NCBI GenBank assembly: GCA_020161435.1
Contig: JAIUNV010000006.1
Coordinates: 1 to 64,000, forward strand
Reading direction: 5' to 3'
DNA from: Bacteroidota bacterium
GTDB taxonomy: Bacteria; Bacteroidota; Bacteroidia; Chitinophagales; Chitinophagaceae
Length of the DNA stretch: 64,000 nucleotides
Shown: piece by piece, positions 20,647-28,773 of the stretch
Position numbering within the stretch: the stretch's first letter is position 1
How the letters are laid out: each line of letters starts with the position of its first letter
The notes under the pieces: generated by a model
The model's input: only the letters and a program-made list of their open reading frames with translations
What the model was told of the DNA's origin: nothing
The model's database searches: none
Translations under genes and position numbers: made by a program

Positions 20647-21014
20647 TGTTTAAGTTTAAGGGGTTGGAATCAATGGCAGACAATAGGGTGAGTCTGCCAT
20701 TGATATCCGTTTTGGGTTGTTTAAGGGTTGGTCGGGTGTTTGGGTTCAGTTTAAGGTTCGGGGTAGGGTAGTTCAAGGGTTTATGGTTCAATCAGATCTT
20801 GTGTCCGTAGTATCGCATAACATTCCAGATTGGTCTGTTGAGGGGGTTAGTCACAACATCCATCAATTTGAATGATTAACTCTAGTAACGGGGCGGTTAA
20901 GAAGGCTTTTTGTTGGCGATTCGGGTTGGGGTTTCAATCAATCGAATCGCATTCATTAAGCGGTATAACCAGTAGGTAACAGAGGTTTAGGGTTTTATCT
21001 CCGATTTCCTAATG
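20647..21014 (-). other. Long leader of the secreted-protein operon
   Basis: About 360 bases between the predicted promoter and the first start codon, with no gene. Read on the plus strand, it is rich in short gggtt/aaggttgg words between 20655 and 20780, and a second group of gggg/gggtt words lies around 20840-20985. I see no convincing riboswitch. The length suggests post-transcriptional control or a second promoter nearer the gene. Confidence 0.35.
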
Positions 21015-21044
21015 CAAATGTAATACGGCCAATCAATTTTGCAA
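21015..21044 (-). promoter_or_regulatory. Bacteroidota-type promoter of the secreted-protein operon
   Basis: On the minus strand: TTG (21044-21042), 19 bases, TACATTTG (21022-21015), matching the TTG / TAnnTTTG consensus. Two tandem 16-base repeats lie immediately upstream. Confidence 0.55.
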
Positions 21045-21048
21045 CATT

Positions 21049-21080
21049 GATTTTTGTCAAATTTGATTTTTGTCAAATTT
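21049..21080 (-). promoter_or_regulatory. Tandem 16-bp direct repeats, candidate regulator site
   Basis: The unit GATTTTTGTCAAATTT (plus strand) is repeated perfectly and without a gap at 21049-21064 and 21065-21080. The pair lies four bases upstream of the -33 box of the secreted-protein operon promoter, a position typical for an activator. The protein that binds is unknown. Confidence 0.5.
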
Positions 21081-21316
21081 TATTTCACCGGAAAATAATA
21101 ATCAATTGAAAATCAGTAACTTACAAAATTGATGTGGAAAAACTATTTTCTAAAAAAGTTCGTACAAAGATGTTAGAACGTCATTTTTGGCCCTGTTTTT
21201 GAATTACACATCTGATTTGGCGTGTAGTACCACATATCTTTTGTCAGTTTTTTTGTGGCTCATGGTTCTATCTATTGTAGTATTTCAACTACAATCATCC
21301 TTCCGGCCTTGGGCAT

Positions 21317-21349
21317 AAAAAAGCCCCCCGAATAGTATTCGGAGGGCCA
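21317..21349 (-). terminator. Terminator after atpA
   Basis: Plus-strand CCCCCCGAATA followed after two bases by TATTCGGAGGG forms a strong stem with one mismatch. On the minus strand it is followed by six T. It lies 20 bases after the atpA stop and ends the transcript, with no other ATP synthase gene after it. Confidence 0.85.
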
Positions 21350-21369
21350 ATGAGTAAAGTTTAAAAAAC

Positions 21370-22947
21370 TTACTTGTATTGTACGGCAATACCTTTTGCC
21401 AAATCTGTCATTTGCTTCAGGCTTTCGTCGTTCAGGTTACCCTTCTTAAACTCAGCCAGTACGTTTGGCAGCTTGTTTTCCATTTCCAGCAGGAAATGCT
21501 CTTCAAAAGCCTTAACGTTCTTCACGGCTACATCACGGAGCAAACCTTGTGTACCGAGGTAAATGATGGCTACCTGCTTTTCTACACTCATAGGAGAGTA
21601 TTGCAGCTGCTTCAGGATTTCCACGTTACGGGCACCTTTGTCGAGTACAAGCTTGGTAGCCGCATCAAGGTCGCCACCAAACTTAGAGAAGGCTTCCATT
21701 TCGCGGTAGAGGGCCTGGTCAAGTTTCAGGGTACCGGCCACTTTCTTCATCGACTTAATCTGGGCGTTACCACCTACGCGGCTTACAGAAATACCTACGT
21801 TGATGGCAGGACGGATACCAGCGTTGAACAGGTTACCTTCCAGGAAGATCTGTCCGTCGGTGATGGAGATTACGTTGGTAGGAATGTAAGCAGATACGTC
21901 ACCAGCCTGCGTTTCAATGATGGGCAGGGCAGTCAGGCTACCACCACCTTTCACCAAATGCTTGATGCTTTCGGGCAGGTCGTTCATGTTTTTAGCTACT
22001 TCATCTTTACCAATTACCTTGGCTGCACGCTCCAGCAAACGGCTGTGCAGGTAGAATACGTCACCAGGGTAAGCTTCGCGGCCCGGAGGACGACGGAGCA
22101 GCAGAGACACCTCACGGTAGGCCACAGCTTGCTTACTCAGGTCATCATAAATAATCAGGGCAGGACGTCCGGTGTCGCGGAAAAATTCACCGATAGCAGC
22201 ACCGGCAAACGGAGCGTAGAACTGCTGAGGAGCAGGGTCAGACGCAGAAGCCGCTACAATAGTAGTATAGGCCATGGCACCGTTGTCTTCCAGGGTCTTC
22301 ATTACACCAGCAATGGTAGATGCCTTTTGGCCAATGGCTACATATATACAATATACAGGTACACCAGCTTCGAAGAACTCTTTCTGGTTGATGATGGTGT
22401 CAATTGCAATGGCGGTTTTACCGGTCTGGCGGTCGCCAATGATCAATTCACGCTGACCACGACCAATAGGAATCATAGCGTCGATAGCCTTGATACCAGT
22501 TTGGAGCGGTTCTTTTACCGGCTCACGGAAGATTACACCGGGAGCTTTGCGTTCCAACGGCATTTCGTACAGTTCGCCAGCAATAGGTCCTTTGCCATCA
22601 ATGGGCTGGCCGAGTGTGTTGATAACACGACCCAGCAGGCCTTCGCCTACTTTAATAGAGGCAATCTGACCTGTACGGCGGGCTTTATCGCCTTCCTTAA
22701 TTTCAGCGCTGTCGCCCATCAGTACCACACCTACGTTGTCTTCTTCGAGGTTGAGGGCGATGGCTTTTACGCCATTTTCAAATTCAACGAGTTCGCCACT
22801 CTTTACGTTGTTGAGGCCGTAAATGCGGGCAATACCGTCACCCACCTGAAGCACAGTACCTACTTCTTCCAGGTTGGCTGCGGCGTCAAAGTTGCTGAGC
22901 TGCTGGCGCAGAATCGCCGAAATCTCATCTGGCTTAATGTCCACCAT
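21370..22947 (-). CDS. atpA: ATP synthase F1 subunit alpha
   Basis: A 525-residue non-catalytic nucleotide-binding subunit of the F1 hexamer. It has Walker [10 protein letters not shown], the conserved [26 protein letters not shown] and [20 protein letters not shown]. Length and N-terminal [17 protein letters not shown] are normal. The surrounding arrangement is unusual: no atpH upstream and no atpG downstream, but a private promoter and terminator. Confidence 0.98.
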   Translation of the reverse strand: MVDIKPDEISAILRQQLSNFDAAANLEEVGTVLQVGDGIARIYGLNNVKSGELVEFENGVKAIALNLEEDNVGVVLMGDSAEIKEGDKARRTGQIASIKVGEGLLGRVINTLGQPIDGKGPIAGELYEMPLERKAPGVIFREPVKEPLQTGIKAIDAMIPIGRGQRELIIGDRQTGKTAIAIDTIINQKEFFEAGVPVYCIYVAIGQKASTIAGVMKTLEDNGAMAYTTIVAASASDPAPQQFYAPFAGAAIGEFFRDTGRPALIIYDDLSKQAVAYREVSLLLRRPPGREAYPGDVFYLHSRLLERAAKVIGKDEVAKNMNDLPESIKHLVKGGGSLTALPIIETQAGDVSAYIPTNVISITDGQIFLEGNLFNAGIRPAINVGISVSRVGGNAQIKSMKKVAGTLKLDQALYREMEAFSKFGGDLDAATKLVLDKGARNVEILKQLQYSPMSVEKQVAIIYLGTQGLLRDVAVKNVKAFEEHFLLEMENKLPNVLAEFKKGNLNDESLKQMTDLAKGIAVQYK

Positions 22948-23011
22948 AGTTTTTTATTGAATAGTGTAAAGAATTCAAGTTTTCAGGGTTTACCCCTAAA
23001 TTTTCAGGCCG

Positions 23012-23043
23012 CAAAAGTAAGGCACTATCCCTCAGTTAGCAAA
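23012..23043 (-). promoter_or_regulatory. Promoter of atpA
   Basis: On the minus strand: TTTG (23043-23040), exactly 20 bases, TACTTTTG (23019-23012), a full match to the Bacteroidota consensus, about 65 bases upstream of the atpA start. Confidence 0.7.
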
Positions 23044-23123
23044 AGCATTTTTGGAAATGACCGGCCCGATATTTTTTCTAATCATCAGGTAAGTCCAAAA
23101 CCGGGTTTTCGGTCCTGTTGCAG

Positions 23124-23759
23124 TTAAGCATTTCCCCAAATGAGCCAGGCCAGCATGGCCACCACAATAATGGCAAAAACCCAGCCCGGGTGAATGCGTG
23201 GCCGGCTGATAAAGTAATAAGGTATCATACTCAGCCCCAAGGCAATGACCCACCAACCCATTTGGCCATTATTGCCCAACTCCCGGTTATAGCCCGCTTC
23301 ATCTATAACATTTGTATTGCCTTTTGACAGCAAGCTGATTTGGACCCTTCCGCCGCCGCCTCTGTTGGCAAAGTGGCCGGCATTTACTTCGTCGAGCCAA
23401 ACCGTAATCTTGTCGCCGGGCAACAGGCTGCGTAGTAAGCTATCTGCGCCAATAGCTTTCAGTGCAAAACTTTCTGCCACTAAAAGCTTGCTGTTTTCTT
23501 CCACAGGTATCAGCACCAGATTTTTTTGAACTGATGAATCCATACCTGGTTGATAAGGTTTGCTTTTTACCGTAGCCTGTACTTTGGTTAATGTATTTAC
23601 ATCCACCTGTTTTTTCCCAATCACCAACCATGCACCTAACAGCAGCAACATGGCCACTGCTACTTTACCCATGGTGCTATTAAGCCCCTGCAGTATTAGC
23701 CCTTCCATCATATTGCTTCGGGAATTGGTATGGCGCCGAAAAGGTTGGTTCATGTGCAT
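23124..23759 (-). CDS. Membrane-anchored protein of unknown function
   Basis: A 211-residue protein with one N-terminal membrane helix (about 31-47, GKVAVAMLLLLGAWLVIG). An extracytoplasmic domain of about 115 residues follows (LLPGDKITVWLDEVNAGHF), then two closing helices (WWVIALGLSMIPYYFI and GWVFAIIVVAMLAWLIW). I do not recognise a family. The start at ATG 23759 is the first of several in-frame ATGs, and one at about codon 30 is also possible. It lies upstream of atpA but is separated from it by the atpA promoter. Confidence 0.55.
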   Translation of the reverse strand: MHMNQPFRRHTNSRSNMMEGLILQGLNSTMGKVAVAMLLLLGAWLVIGKKQVDVNTLTKVQATVKSKPYQPGMDSSVQKNLVLIPVEENSKLLVAESFALKAIGADSLLRSLLPGDKITVWLDEVNAGHFANRGGGGRVQISLLSKGNTNVIDEAGYNRELGNNGQMGWWVIALGLSMIPYYFISRPRIHPGWVFAIIVVAMLAWLIWGNA

Positions 23760-24137
23760 ATCGAAAAATTATCTGCGGGTAAATGTAAGTCCGGAAATTA
23801 TATGCTTTGCTAGGACGATGATGAGGTGTGGTAGTTAATTCTTGTAGTGTTTTTTATAGATTTTTGTGTGCCACACAAAATATTGTAGCAAAAAAATCAA
23901 TGTAGCTTTTTTGCTTCGGCTTTTACTGATGCAATTCAGTACAACTACGCTATGACGATGCTGCTTCAGCAAATACTTTTACATCCGCTTACAAAAGAAC
24001 AACACGCCAAAATATCGCTTGATAATTATCAAAAAACGATGAAGTAAAAGCTTGTACCCCTTTCAGCGTATTGACAATGCCATGTATTAGCAGTACCTTC
24101 TACACATCATTTCTTCACTCCATAAAAACAAACAAAC
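23760..24137. other. Intergenic region before the DUF2589 cassette
   Basis: 378 A+T-rich bases between two divergent genes. Short inverted words occur (tgtgtgccacaca near 23868), but no consensus promoter was found. The 24107-24131 stretch before the DUF2589 start is A/C-rich with no Shine-Dalgarno, as usual for Bacteroidota. Confidence 0.35.
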
Positions 24138-24830
24138 ATGGCTACCAGTAAAAAAGCTGCTGCACCTGCCCGCAGCCAAACCGCTACTAAGGCCGTTGCC
24201 ACACGAAGGGCATCTGCCGAACCGGTAGACGTTGCTACCAAAGCAATCCGTTCTGTTGCCGCATTGAGCGGCAATCCTCGTCCGCTGGGTGCACCCAGCA
24301 CCAACCTCACCAGTGAGCTCAACAACATCAACTTCCATAAGATGATTGGTGGCCCGCTGCAAGCTGCCATTGAAGCACAAACTGCTTCGGCCATGGCTAC
24401 CATCAATTTTATTAATGCCGTAGGTTTTACAGAAGTCGATGGCAAAAAAGAATTGGTGATGGTCGACTTTTCGCATACCAAAAAAGATGTGGATGCCGAA
24501 GGCAAAGAAGTAACCAGTGAATCGTTTATCAAAGTCCCTTTATTAGCCATGCTGCCCATCCCGTCTATCCGTATCGAAACGGTAGACATAAATTTCAACG
24601 TAAAGCTAAACTCCGTTGAAACCGCTAACACCAGCGATAAGCTGAATGTAGCTGCCGAAGTAAAAGGTGGTTTTGGTCCGGTAAGCTTTAAAGTGTCGGC
24701 CTCTTACCAGCGCCAAAGCAGCACTGGTGTAAAGGTGGAAAAAGAATACAGCCTGAATGTGAAAGTAAAAGCCACTCAGGATGAAATGCCTGCAGGTTTG
24801 GAGAAAATCCTGAACATGCTGGCTAGCTAA
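24138..24830 (+). CDS. DUF2589 family protein
   Basis: A 230-residue cytoplasmic protein. A low-complexity Ala/Lys/Thr N-terminus (residues 1-35) precedes the DUF2589 body. Recognisable parts are FHKMIGGPLQAAIEAQTASA (near 65-85), the charged insert FSHTKKDVDAEGKEVTSES, and the family signature IPLLxxLPIPSIRIETVDINFNVKL (here KVPLLAMLPIPSIRIET). The C-terminal half is beta-rich (FKVSASYQRQSSTGVKVEKE). The family function is unknown. First gene of a five-gene cassette with a papain-like peptidase and a chagasin-like inhibitor. Confidence 0.8.
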   Translation: MATSKKAAAPARSQTATKAVATRRASAEPVDVATKAIRSVAALSGNPRPLGAPSTNLTSELNNINFHKMIGGPLQAAIEAQTASAMATINFINAVGFTEVDGKKELVMVDFSHTKKDVDAEGKEVTSESFIKVPLLAMLPIPSIRIETVDINFNVKLNSVETANTSDKLNVAAEVKGGFGPVSFKVSASYQRQSSTGVKVEKEYSLNVKVKATQDEMPAGLEKILNMLAS

Positions 24831-24915
24831 TCTTCCCAAAGCATTTTCCATACAACACGCTACAGCGCCATGCCGGCTTGCCCGGTATGGGCTGTGGTTG
24901 TATCACTCTATTGTT

Positions 24916-25683
24916 ATGATTACCGTAGCACAATACCTCTCTTTTATTTTCAGCGAAATCACCCGGGCCCGTGTGATAGCCGACACCGAATCGGTACGCA
25001 TTGCTACCGAATACGCCAAAGACTCGGTAATGAAACATTTCTCCGTACCCCGGTTTAAAATACCGGAGCTGGAACTCAACATTCCGATGGTGATAGCTGG
25101 TGCACAGTACAACAACATTTACACTTTTACCTGGCAGTATGAAGAGTTTGAAAAATTCATGCTCGGTTATGTCGACCGTTTTGGCCGGCAGTTTGCAAAG
25201 CCCTTTCCCAACGATGCAAGGGAGATGATGCAAGTGCGTCAATTGATTAAAGAGGCGTACAACGACCTGAGTGAAATGCCCAACCTGCAAGATCTGAACC
25301 AGTTGGTGATTGAAAAGAAAGAAGATGCGGTGCAACACATCGACAGGATTGTAAAAACACTCATGGGTATTTATGCAAATGTAGAACGGGTAAAACCGAA
25401 TCCCAATCCACTCATTGTTACCAGATTCATTCGCATTCAAACCATGGAAGATTTGATAGCCGAATGGAAAAAAATGCTTCAGCAAACGCTGGGTGAAAAT
25501 ATTCGCCTCACAGAGAGTGTGCTTAAAAATCTGCTCATTAGTCCGGAAACACAAATTGTAAAAACAGAGGGTACCGATATTTCGATTTTGCAAATCAGGG
25601 CGAAGATTACTGAGGAAGGCATTTTCGTAAATAGTGTAACAAATGCAGAAGGCGAAGAAACCAAAGTAGTAGATTTCGAATGA
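24916..25683 (+). CDS. DUF2589-operon protein of unknown function
   Basis: A 255-residue soluble protein, start ATG 24916 (MITVAQYLSFIFSEI). An N-terminal helical region RVIADTESVRIATEYAKD (19-36) is followed by VPRFKIPELELNIPMVI (44-60). The latter echoes the IPSIRIETVDINFNV signature of its DUF2589 neighbour, so the two proteins may share a fold or interact. The middle is helical (MQVRQLIKEAYNDLSEM). No enzyme motif is seen. Its stop overlaps the next start (ATGA at 25680-25683), indicating translational coupling. Confidence 0.65.
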   Translation: MITVAQYLSFIFSEITRARVIADTESVRIATEYAKDSVMKHFSVPRFKIPELELNIPMVIAGAQYNNIYTFTWQYEEFEKFMLGYVDRFGRQFAKPFPNDAREMMQVRQLIKEAYNDLSEMPNLQDLNQLVIEKKEDAVQHIDRIVKTLMGIYANVERVKPNPNPLIVTRFIRIQTMEDLIAEWKKMLQQTLGENIRLTESVLKNLLISPETQIVKTEGTDISILQIRAKITEEGIFVNSVTNAEGEETKVVDFE

Positions 25684-26264
25684 TACCTGTACTGCAATAC
25701 CACAAACTGGAGCTGCTGGATAAGCTGATGCTCGATGGCAGAAAAGTGTTTGCTGCTTACGAAATGCGGGACTATTATTTTGACGATCAGCTGAAGCAAT
25801 GGTTGCAACGATGCGACCAATTTTTCGAGCAACACAATGGTCCGGTGGAAAGATCAAAAATGAAATCCTTGTACACCGATTTTGCCACATTGCTTCGGGG
25901 CACCGATCCTTACAGCTTTGAAAAAATAGAACGCAACAAACGTGCCCAGGAACTAACCATTGGCTACCGAATAGCAAGGGAAGCTTTGCAGGTGCTCATG
26001 GATTATTATCAGCTGGTGTACAACCGGCTGGAAGAATCGAAAAACCTGATAGGGCAAATGGTTTTGGCCATGCTGCAAGCAGGCTTAATTACCACCAACG
26101 ACATACAGAAAATGACTACGCAAAAGCACAGCGAAACGCTTTGGCAAAAAATGGCAAAAGATAACCAGCTGCTATTGGTGCAGCAAAAAGTACTGCTGCA
26201 AACAAGCAAGTACGATGCCATCATTTTGCTGGGCTTGGTGCTCACAGCTTTGCGCAATAAATAA
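25680..26264 (+). CDS. All-helical protein of the DUF2589 cassette
   Basis: A 194-residue soluble protein predicted to be almost entirely alpha-helical (LELLDKLMLDGRKVFAAYEM, ARDALQVL-like repeats, LLLVQQKVLLQTSKYDAII). It has no signal peptide, no cysteine cluster and no recognisable family. It overlaps the previous gene by 4 bases (ATGA) and precedes the C1 peptidase gene by 34 bases. Tight coupling to its neighbour suggests a fixed stoichiometry or a complex; that is inference. Confidence 0.6.
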   Translation: MIPVLQYHKLELLDKLMLDGRKVFAAYEMRDYYFDDQLKQWLQRCDQFFEQHNGPVERSKMKSLYTDFATLLRGTDPYSFEKIERNKRAQELTIGYRIAREALQVLMDYYQLVYNRLEESKNLIGQMVLAMLQAGLITTNDIQKMTTQKHSETLWQKMAKDNQLLLVQQKVLLQTSKYDAIILLGLVLTALRNK

Positions 26265-26298
26265 TGCTACACTTTTTTCTACACCCAAAAATCTCATT

Positions 26299-27210
26299 AT
26301 GGAAACATCGAATTATGGCATGGGCTGGTTGCCCGATTTGCCCGACTTCCGCGATTACACCGCCGACAGCACAGTAGTACCTGCCCAACTGCTGGCAGTA
26401 GGCCGAACGGAAACCGTAAAAGGCATGCTGGCATCGGCCAACATTAAGGCCGGAAAGCCAGCCAAAGCACCTTCCAGCGCAGATCTGCGGTCGTGGTGCT
26501 CACCTATTGAAGACCAAGGCTCTATTGGTAGCTGCACGGCACACGCTGGTGTGGGAATGATTGAGTATTTTGAGAGCCGGGCTTATGGCCGTCATCTCGA
26601 CGCATCCAGATTGTTTTTGTATAAAGTAACACGCAACATGCTTGGTTGGACCGGCGACACAGGTGCCTTTCTGCGCACCACCATGGGTGCCATGGCTTTG
26701 TTTGGTACACCACCCGAATCTTACTGGCCGTATGTCATCAGCAAGTACGATCAGGAGCCCAGCGCCTTTTTGTATGCTTACGGGCAAAGTTTTCAGGCCA
26801 TTCAGTTTTACCGCCTCGACCCGCCGGGTACTGCCCGCCCCGATATTTTGACCAGCCTGAAAACACATTTGGCTGCAGGCTTACCTGCTATGTTTGGCTT
26901 TACCTGCTACAGTTCTTTGTACAGCGAAAGCGGTCGCAAGGGGATGATTCCTTTTCCCAGTGCTACAGAAAAAACTGCTGGTGGTCATGCGGTAATGGCG
27001 GTTGGTTTTGATGACAACAAAACCATCACCAACCCCAACGATAAAAAGAAAACAAAAGGTGCCATCCTCATCCGTAATAGCTGGGGAACTGGTTGGGGCG
27101 AAGCGGGCTACGGCTGGCTGCCGTACGAATACATTTTGCGTGGCCTGGCCGACGACTTTTGGTGCCTCATCAAAAAAGAATACATCAATACCGGACAGTT
27201 CGGTATTTAA
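26299..27210 (+). CDS. Papain-like (C1 family) cysteine peptidase
   Basis: A 303-residue peptidase with a complete papain active site: oxyanion glutamine Q73 and nucleophile C79 in EDQGSIGSCTAHA, H230 in GGHAVMAVGFD, and N260 with W262 in RNSWGTGWGEAGY. The N-terminal GWLPDLPDFRDY is typical of intracellular bacterial C1 peptidases. There is no signal peptide and no obvious inhibitory propeptide. ATG 26299 is chosen since the longer frame overlaps the upstream gene. A chagasin-like inhibitor gene follows 82 bases later, suggesting control by inhibition. The natural substrate is unknown. Confidence 0.92.
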   Translation: METSNYGMGWLPDLPDFRDYTADSTVVPAQLLAVGRTETVKGMLASANIKAGKPAKAPSSADLRSWCSPIEDQGSIGSCTAHAGVGMIEYFESRAYGRHLDASRLFLYKVTRNMLGWTGDTGAFLRTTMGAMALFGTPPESYWPYVISKYDQEPSAFLYAYGQSFQAIQFYRLDPPGTARPDILTSLKTHLAAGLPAMFGFTCYSSLYSESGRKGMIPFPSATEKTAGGHAVMAVGFDDNKTITNPNDKKKTKGAILIRNSWGTGWGEAGYGWLPYEYILRGLADDFWCLIKKEYINTGQFGI

Positions 27211-27292
27211 GGAATCGCCATCTTTGATTTAGTACATACAGCAGGTTTCGGTGTTGCTACTGCACCGCCCTGCTGTTCTTTTATTTTTGCAT

Positions 27293-27571
27293 ATGCGTAT
27301 CACATTGCACATTGGAGAAAGCAAAACCATCTTACTGCAAAAAGAAGGTGTGGGCGGCTATAACTGGTTGCTGCAAAACGCCGATGAAGAAAGTCTTCAA
27401 ATCAGCACTAAAATATTGCCTGCCAAGTCCAAACTCATAGGAGCAGGTGCTGTACTTGAAGTGAAAATTACTGCTTCGAAAATCGGAATATTCATTCTTT
27501 CTGCAACTTACCGCCGCAGTTGGGAAAAGCAAGCGGCTAAGGTGCAGCAATACGAAGTCGTTGTCACTTGA
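27293..27571 (+). CDS. Chagasin-like (I42) cysteine peptidase inhibitor
   Basis: A 92-residue beta-rich protein, start ATG 27293. Three segments align by position with the three inhibitory loops of chagasin-type inhibitors: GVGGYNW (19-25, for NPTTGYxW), GAGAVLEVKI (50-59, for the GxGG-like loop) and YRRSWE (73-78, for RPW). The loops are divergent, so the call rests on order, spacing and the adjacent C1 peptidase. It has no signal peptide, unlike many bacterial chagasins, and would act in the cytoplasm on the neighbouring peptidase. Confidence 0.6.
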   Translation: MRITLHIGESKTILLQKEGVGGYNWLLQNADEESLQISTKILPAKSKLIGAGAVLEVKITASKIGIFILSATYRRSWEKQAAKVQQYEVVVT

Positions 27572-27661
27572 TCGAATTGCTGATTCACTTTTCTTGCATA
27601 AAATTATTCATCTCGCTACAACCATTTCATCTTTCCGGGGCTCTTGTGTAAAAACGGAGCC

Positions 27662-28675
27662 ATGCCTGAGTCAACCTTTCATTTACATATACCCAAGCCC
27701 TGCCACGAAAACTGGCAACACATGACCCCCGCTGAAAAAGGTCGCTTTTGCGGTCAGTGTCAAAAAACGGTGGTTGATTTTACCACAATGACTGATGATG
27801 AAGTGCTTGACACATTGAAAGCTGCTACAGGAAATACCTGTGGCCGTTTTTTGGCACAACAATTAGGCCGGCCGATGCAACCCACTCACTTACAACGCAG
27901 CTGGCTACGGGTAAAATGGTTTTGGGCAGCCCTCATTTCCGGCGCATTGTTTGCCAACAAAGCAACTGCTCAAAAAGCAAGCTATGCTGATACGGTGGTA
28001 GTGACAGCACCAAAATCCAAAGCTGAAGTGGTGACAATGGGCAAGCTAATGATGCCAGCTCCACAACCCATCATTATCCAAGGGCAGGTAACAGATGAAA
28101 AAGGTATGCCCATGGCTGGCGTATCTGTAATGATTGAAGGCACTACTGTGGGCACCAGTACCAATGCATTGGGCAGGTACGAATTGAGGGTGAAAGAGCC
28201 TGCGCCTTCGGTAAACATTCAATACTCTTCCGTTGGATACATGTCCATGCAACATCAATTACAATTGGCGCCATTGAAGTCTTACCATATTTACCAACAA
28301 CATGCACAGTTTACCAAGGCAATGATGGCTCTTTCTGGCGAAGTGGTGATTGTACGCAAGAAGAAAAAATCAAAGCCTGCAGCATCAATGAAATCAACAG
28401 TGGAGAAAACCACAACGAAAGAATTACTGCAGGTGTTTCCCAATCCGGCAAAGGCAGGACAACCCATTTTCATTGCACAAATAAAACCTGGTACCTACTC
28501 ACTTCAATTGTACAGCAATGATGGACGACCAGTGGCCACCGCCTGCATTCTACAAGCAAAGGGTGCTGCCAACCTGAGCTGTACATTTCCCGCATCTATC
28601 AGCACTGGGTTGTACACGCTGCTGCTGACAAATGAAAACCAACAGCCACAAACGGCACAGGTATTGGTGCAGTAA
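27662..28675 (+). CDS. Membrane-anchored carboxypeptidase-regulatory-like protein with T9SS-like tail
   Basis: A 337-residue protein. The first 85 residues form a cytoplasmic domain with conserved Cys (KPCHENW, GRFCGQCQKTVVDFT, GNTCGRFL), a pattern seen in several Bacteroidota membrane proteins. One helix follows (WFWAALISGALFANKATA). Next comes a carboxypeptidase-regulatory-like module (QGQVTDEKGMPMAGVSVMIE, LGRYELRV, YSSVGYMSMQ), then a C-terminal sandwich resembling a T9SS sorting domain (LQVFPNPAKAGQPIFI). The start is ATG 27662 because the longer frame uses TTG. Function unknown. Confidence 0.65.
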   Translation: MPESTFHLHIPKPCHENWQHMTPAEKGRFCGQCQKTVVDFTTMTDDEVLDTLKAATGNTCGRFLAQQLGRPMQPTHLQRSWLRVKWFWAALISGALFANKATAQKASYADTVVVTAPKSKAEVVTMGKLMMPAPQPIIIQGQVTDEKGMPMAGVSVMIEGTTVGTSTNALGRYELRVKEPAPSVNIQYSSVGYMSMQHQLQLAPLKSYHIYQQHAQFTKAMMALSGEVVIVRKKKKSKPAASMKSTVEKTTTKELLQVFPNPAKAGQPIFIAQIKPGTYSLQLYSNDGRPVATACILQAKGAANLSCTFPASISTGLYTLLLTNENQQPQTAQVLVQ

Positions 28676-28773
28676 TTGTATCACAGCACTTTTGTTAAGG
28701 GTGTGTAAGAATTGGAGATCGGGGTTGCATCTTGGCAGATTGGATATTATCTTATCCGCCAAACCCTTGTAAG

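Noticed and set aside
21379..23127. 582-codon open frame opposite atpA
   Set aside because: Lies exactly across atpA on the other strand. The atpA product is unmistakable and the mirror frame shows no domain.
24823..25977. 384-codon frame opposite the DUF2589 cassette
   Set aside because: The forward genes have coupled starts and stops and family motifs; the reverse frame is rich in Cys/His/Phe as usual for shadows.
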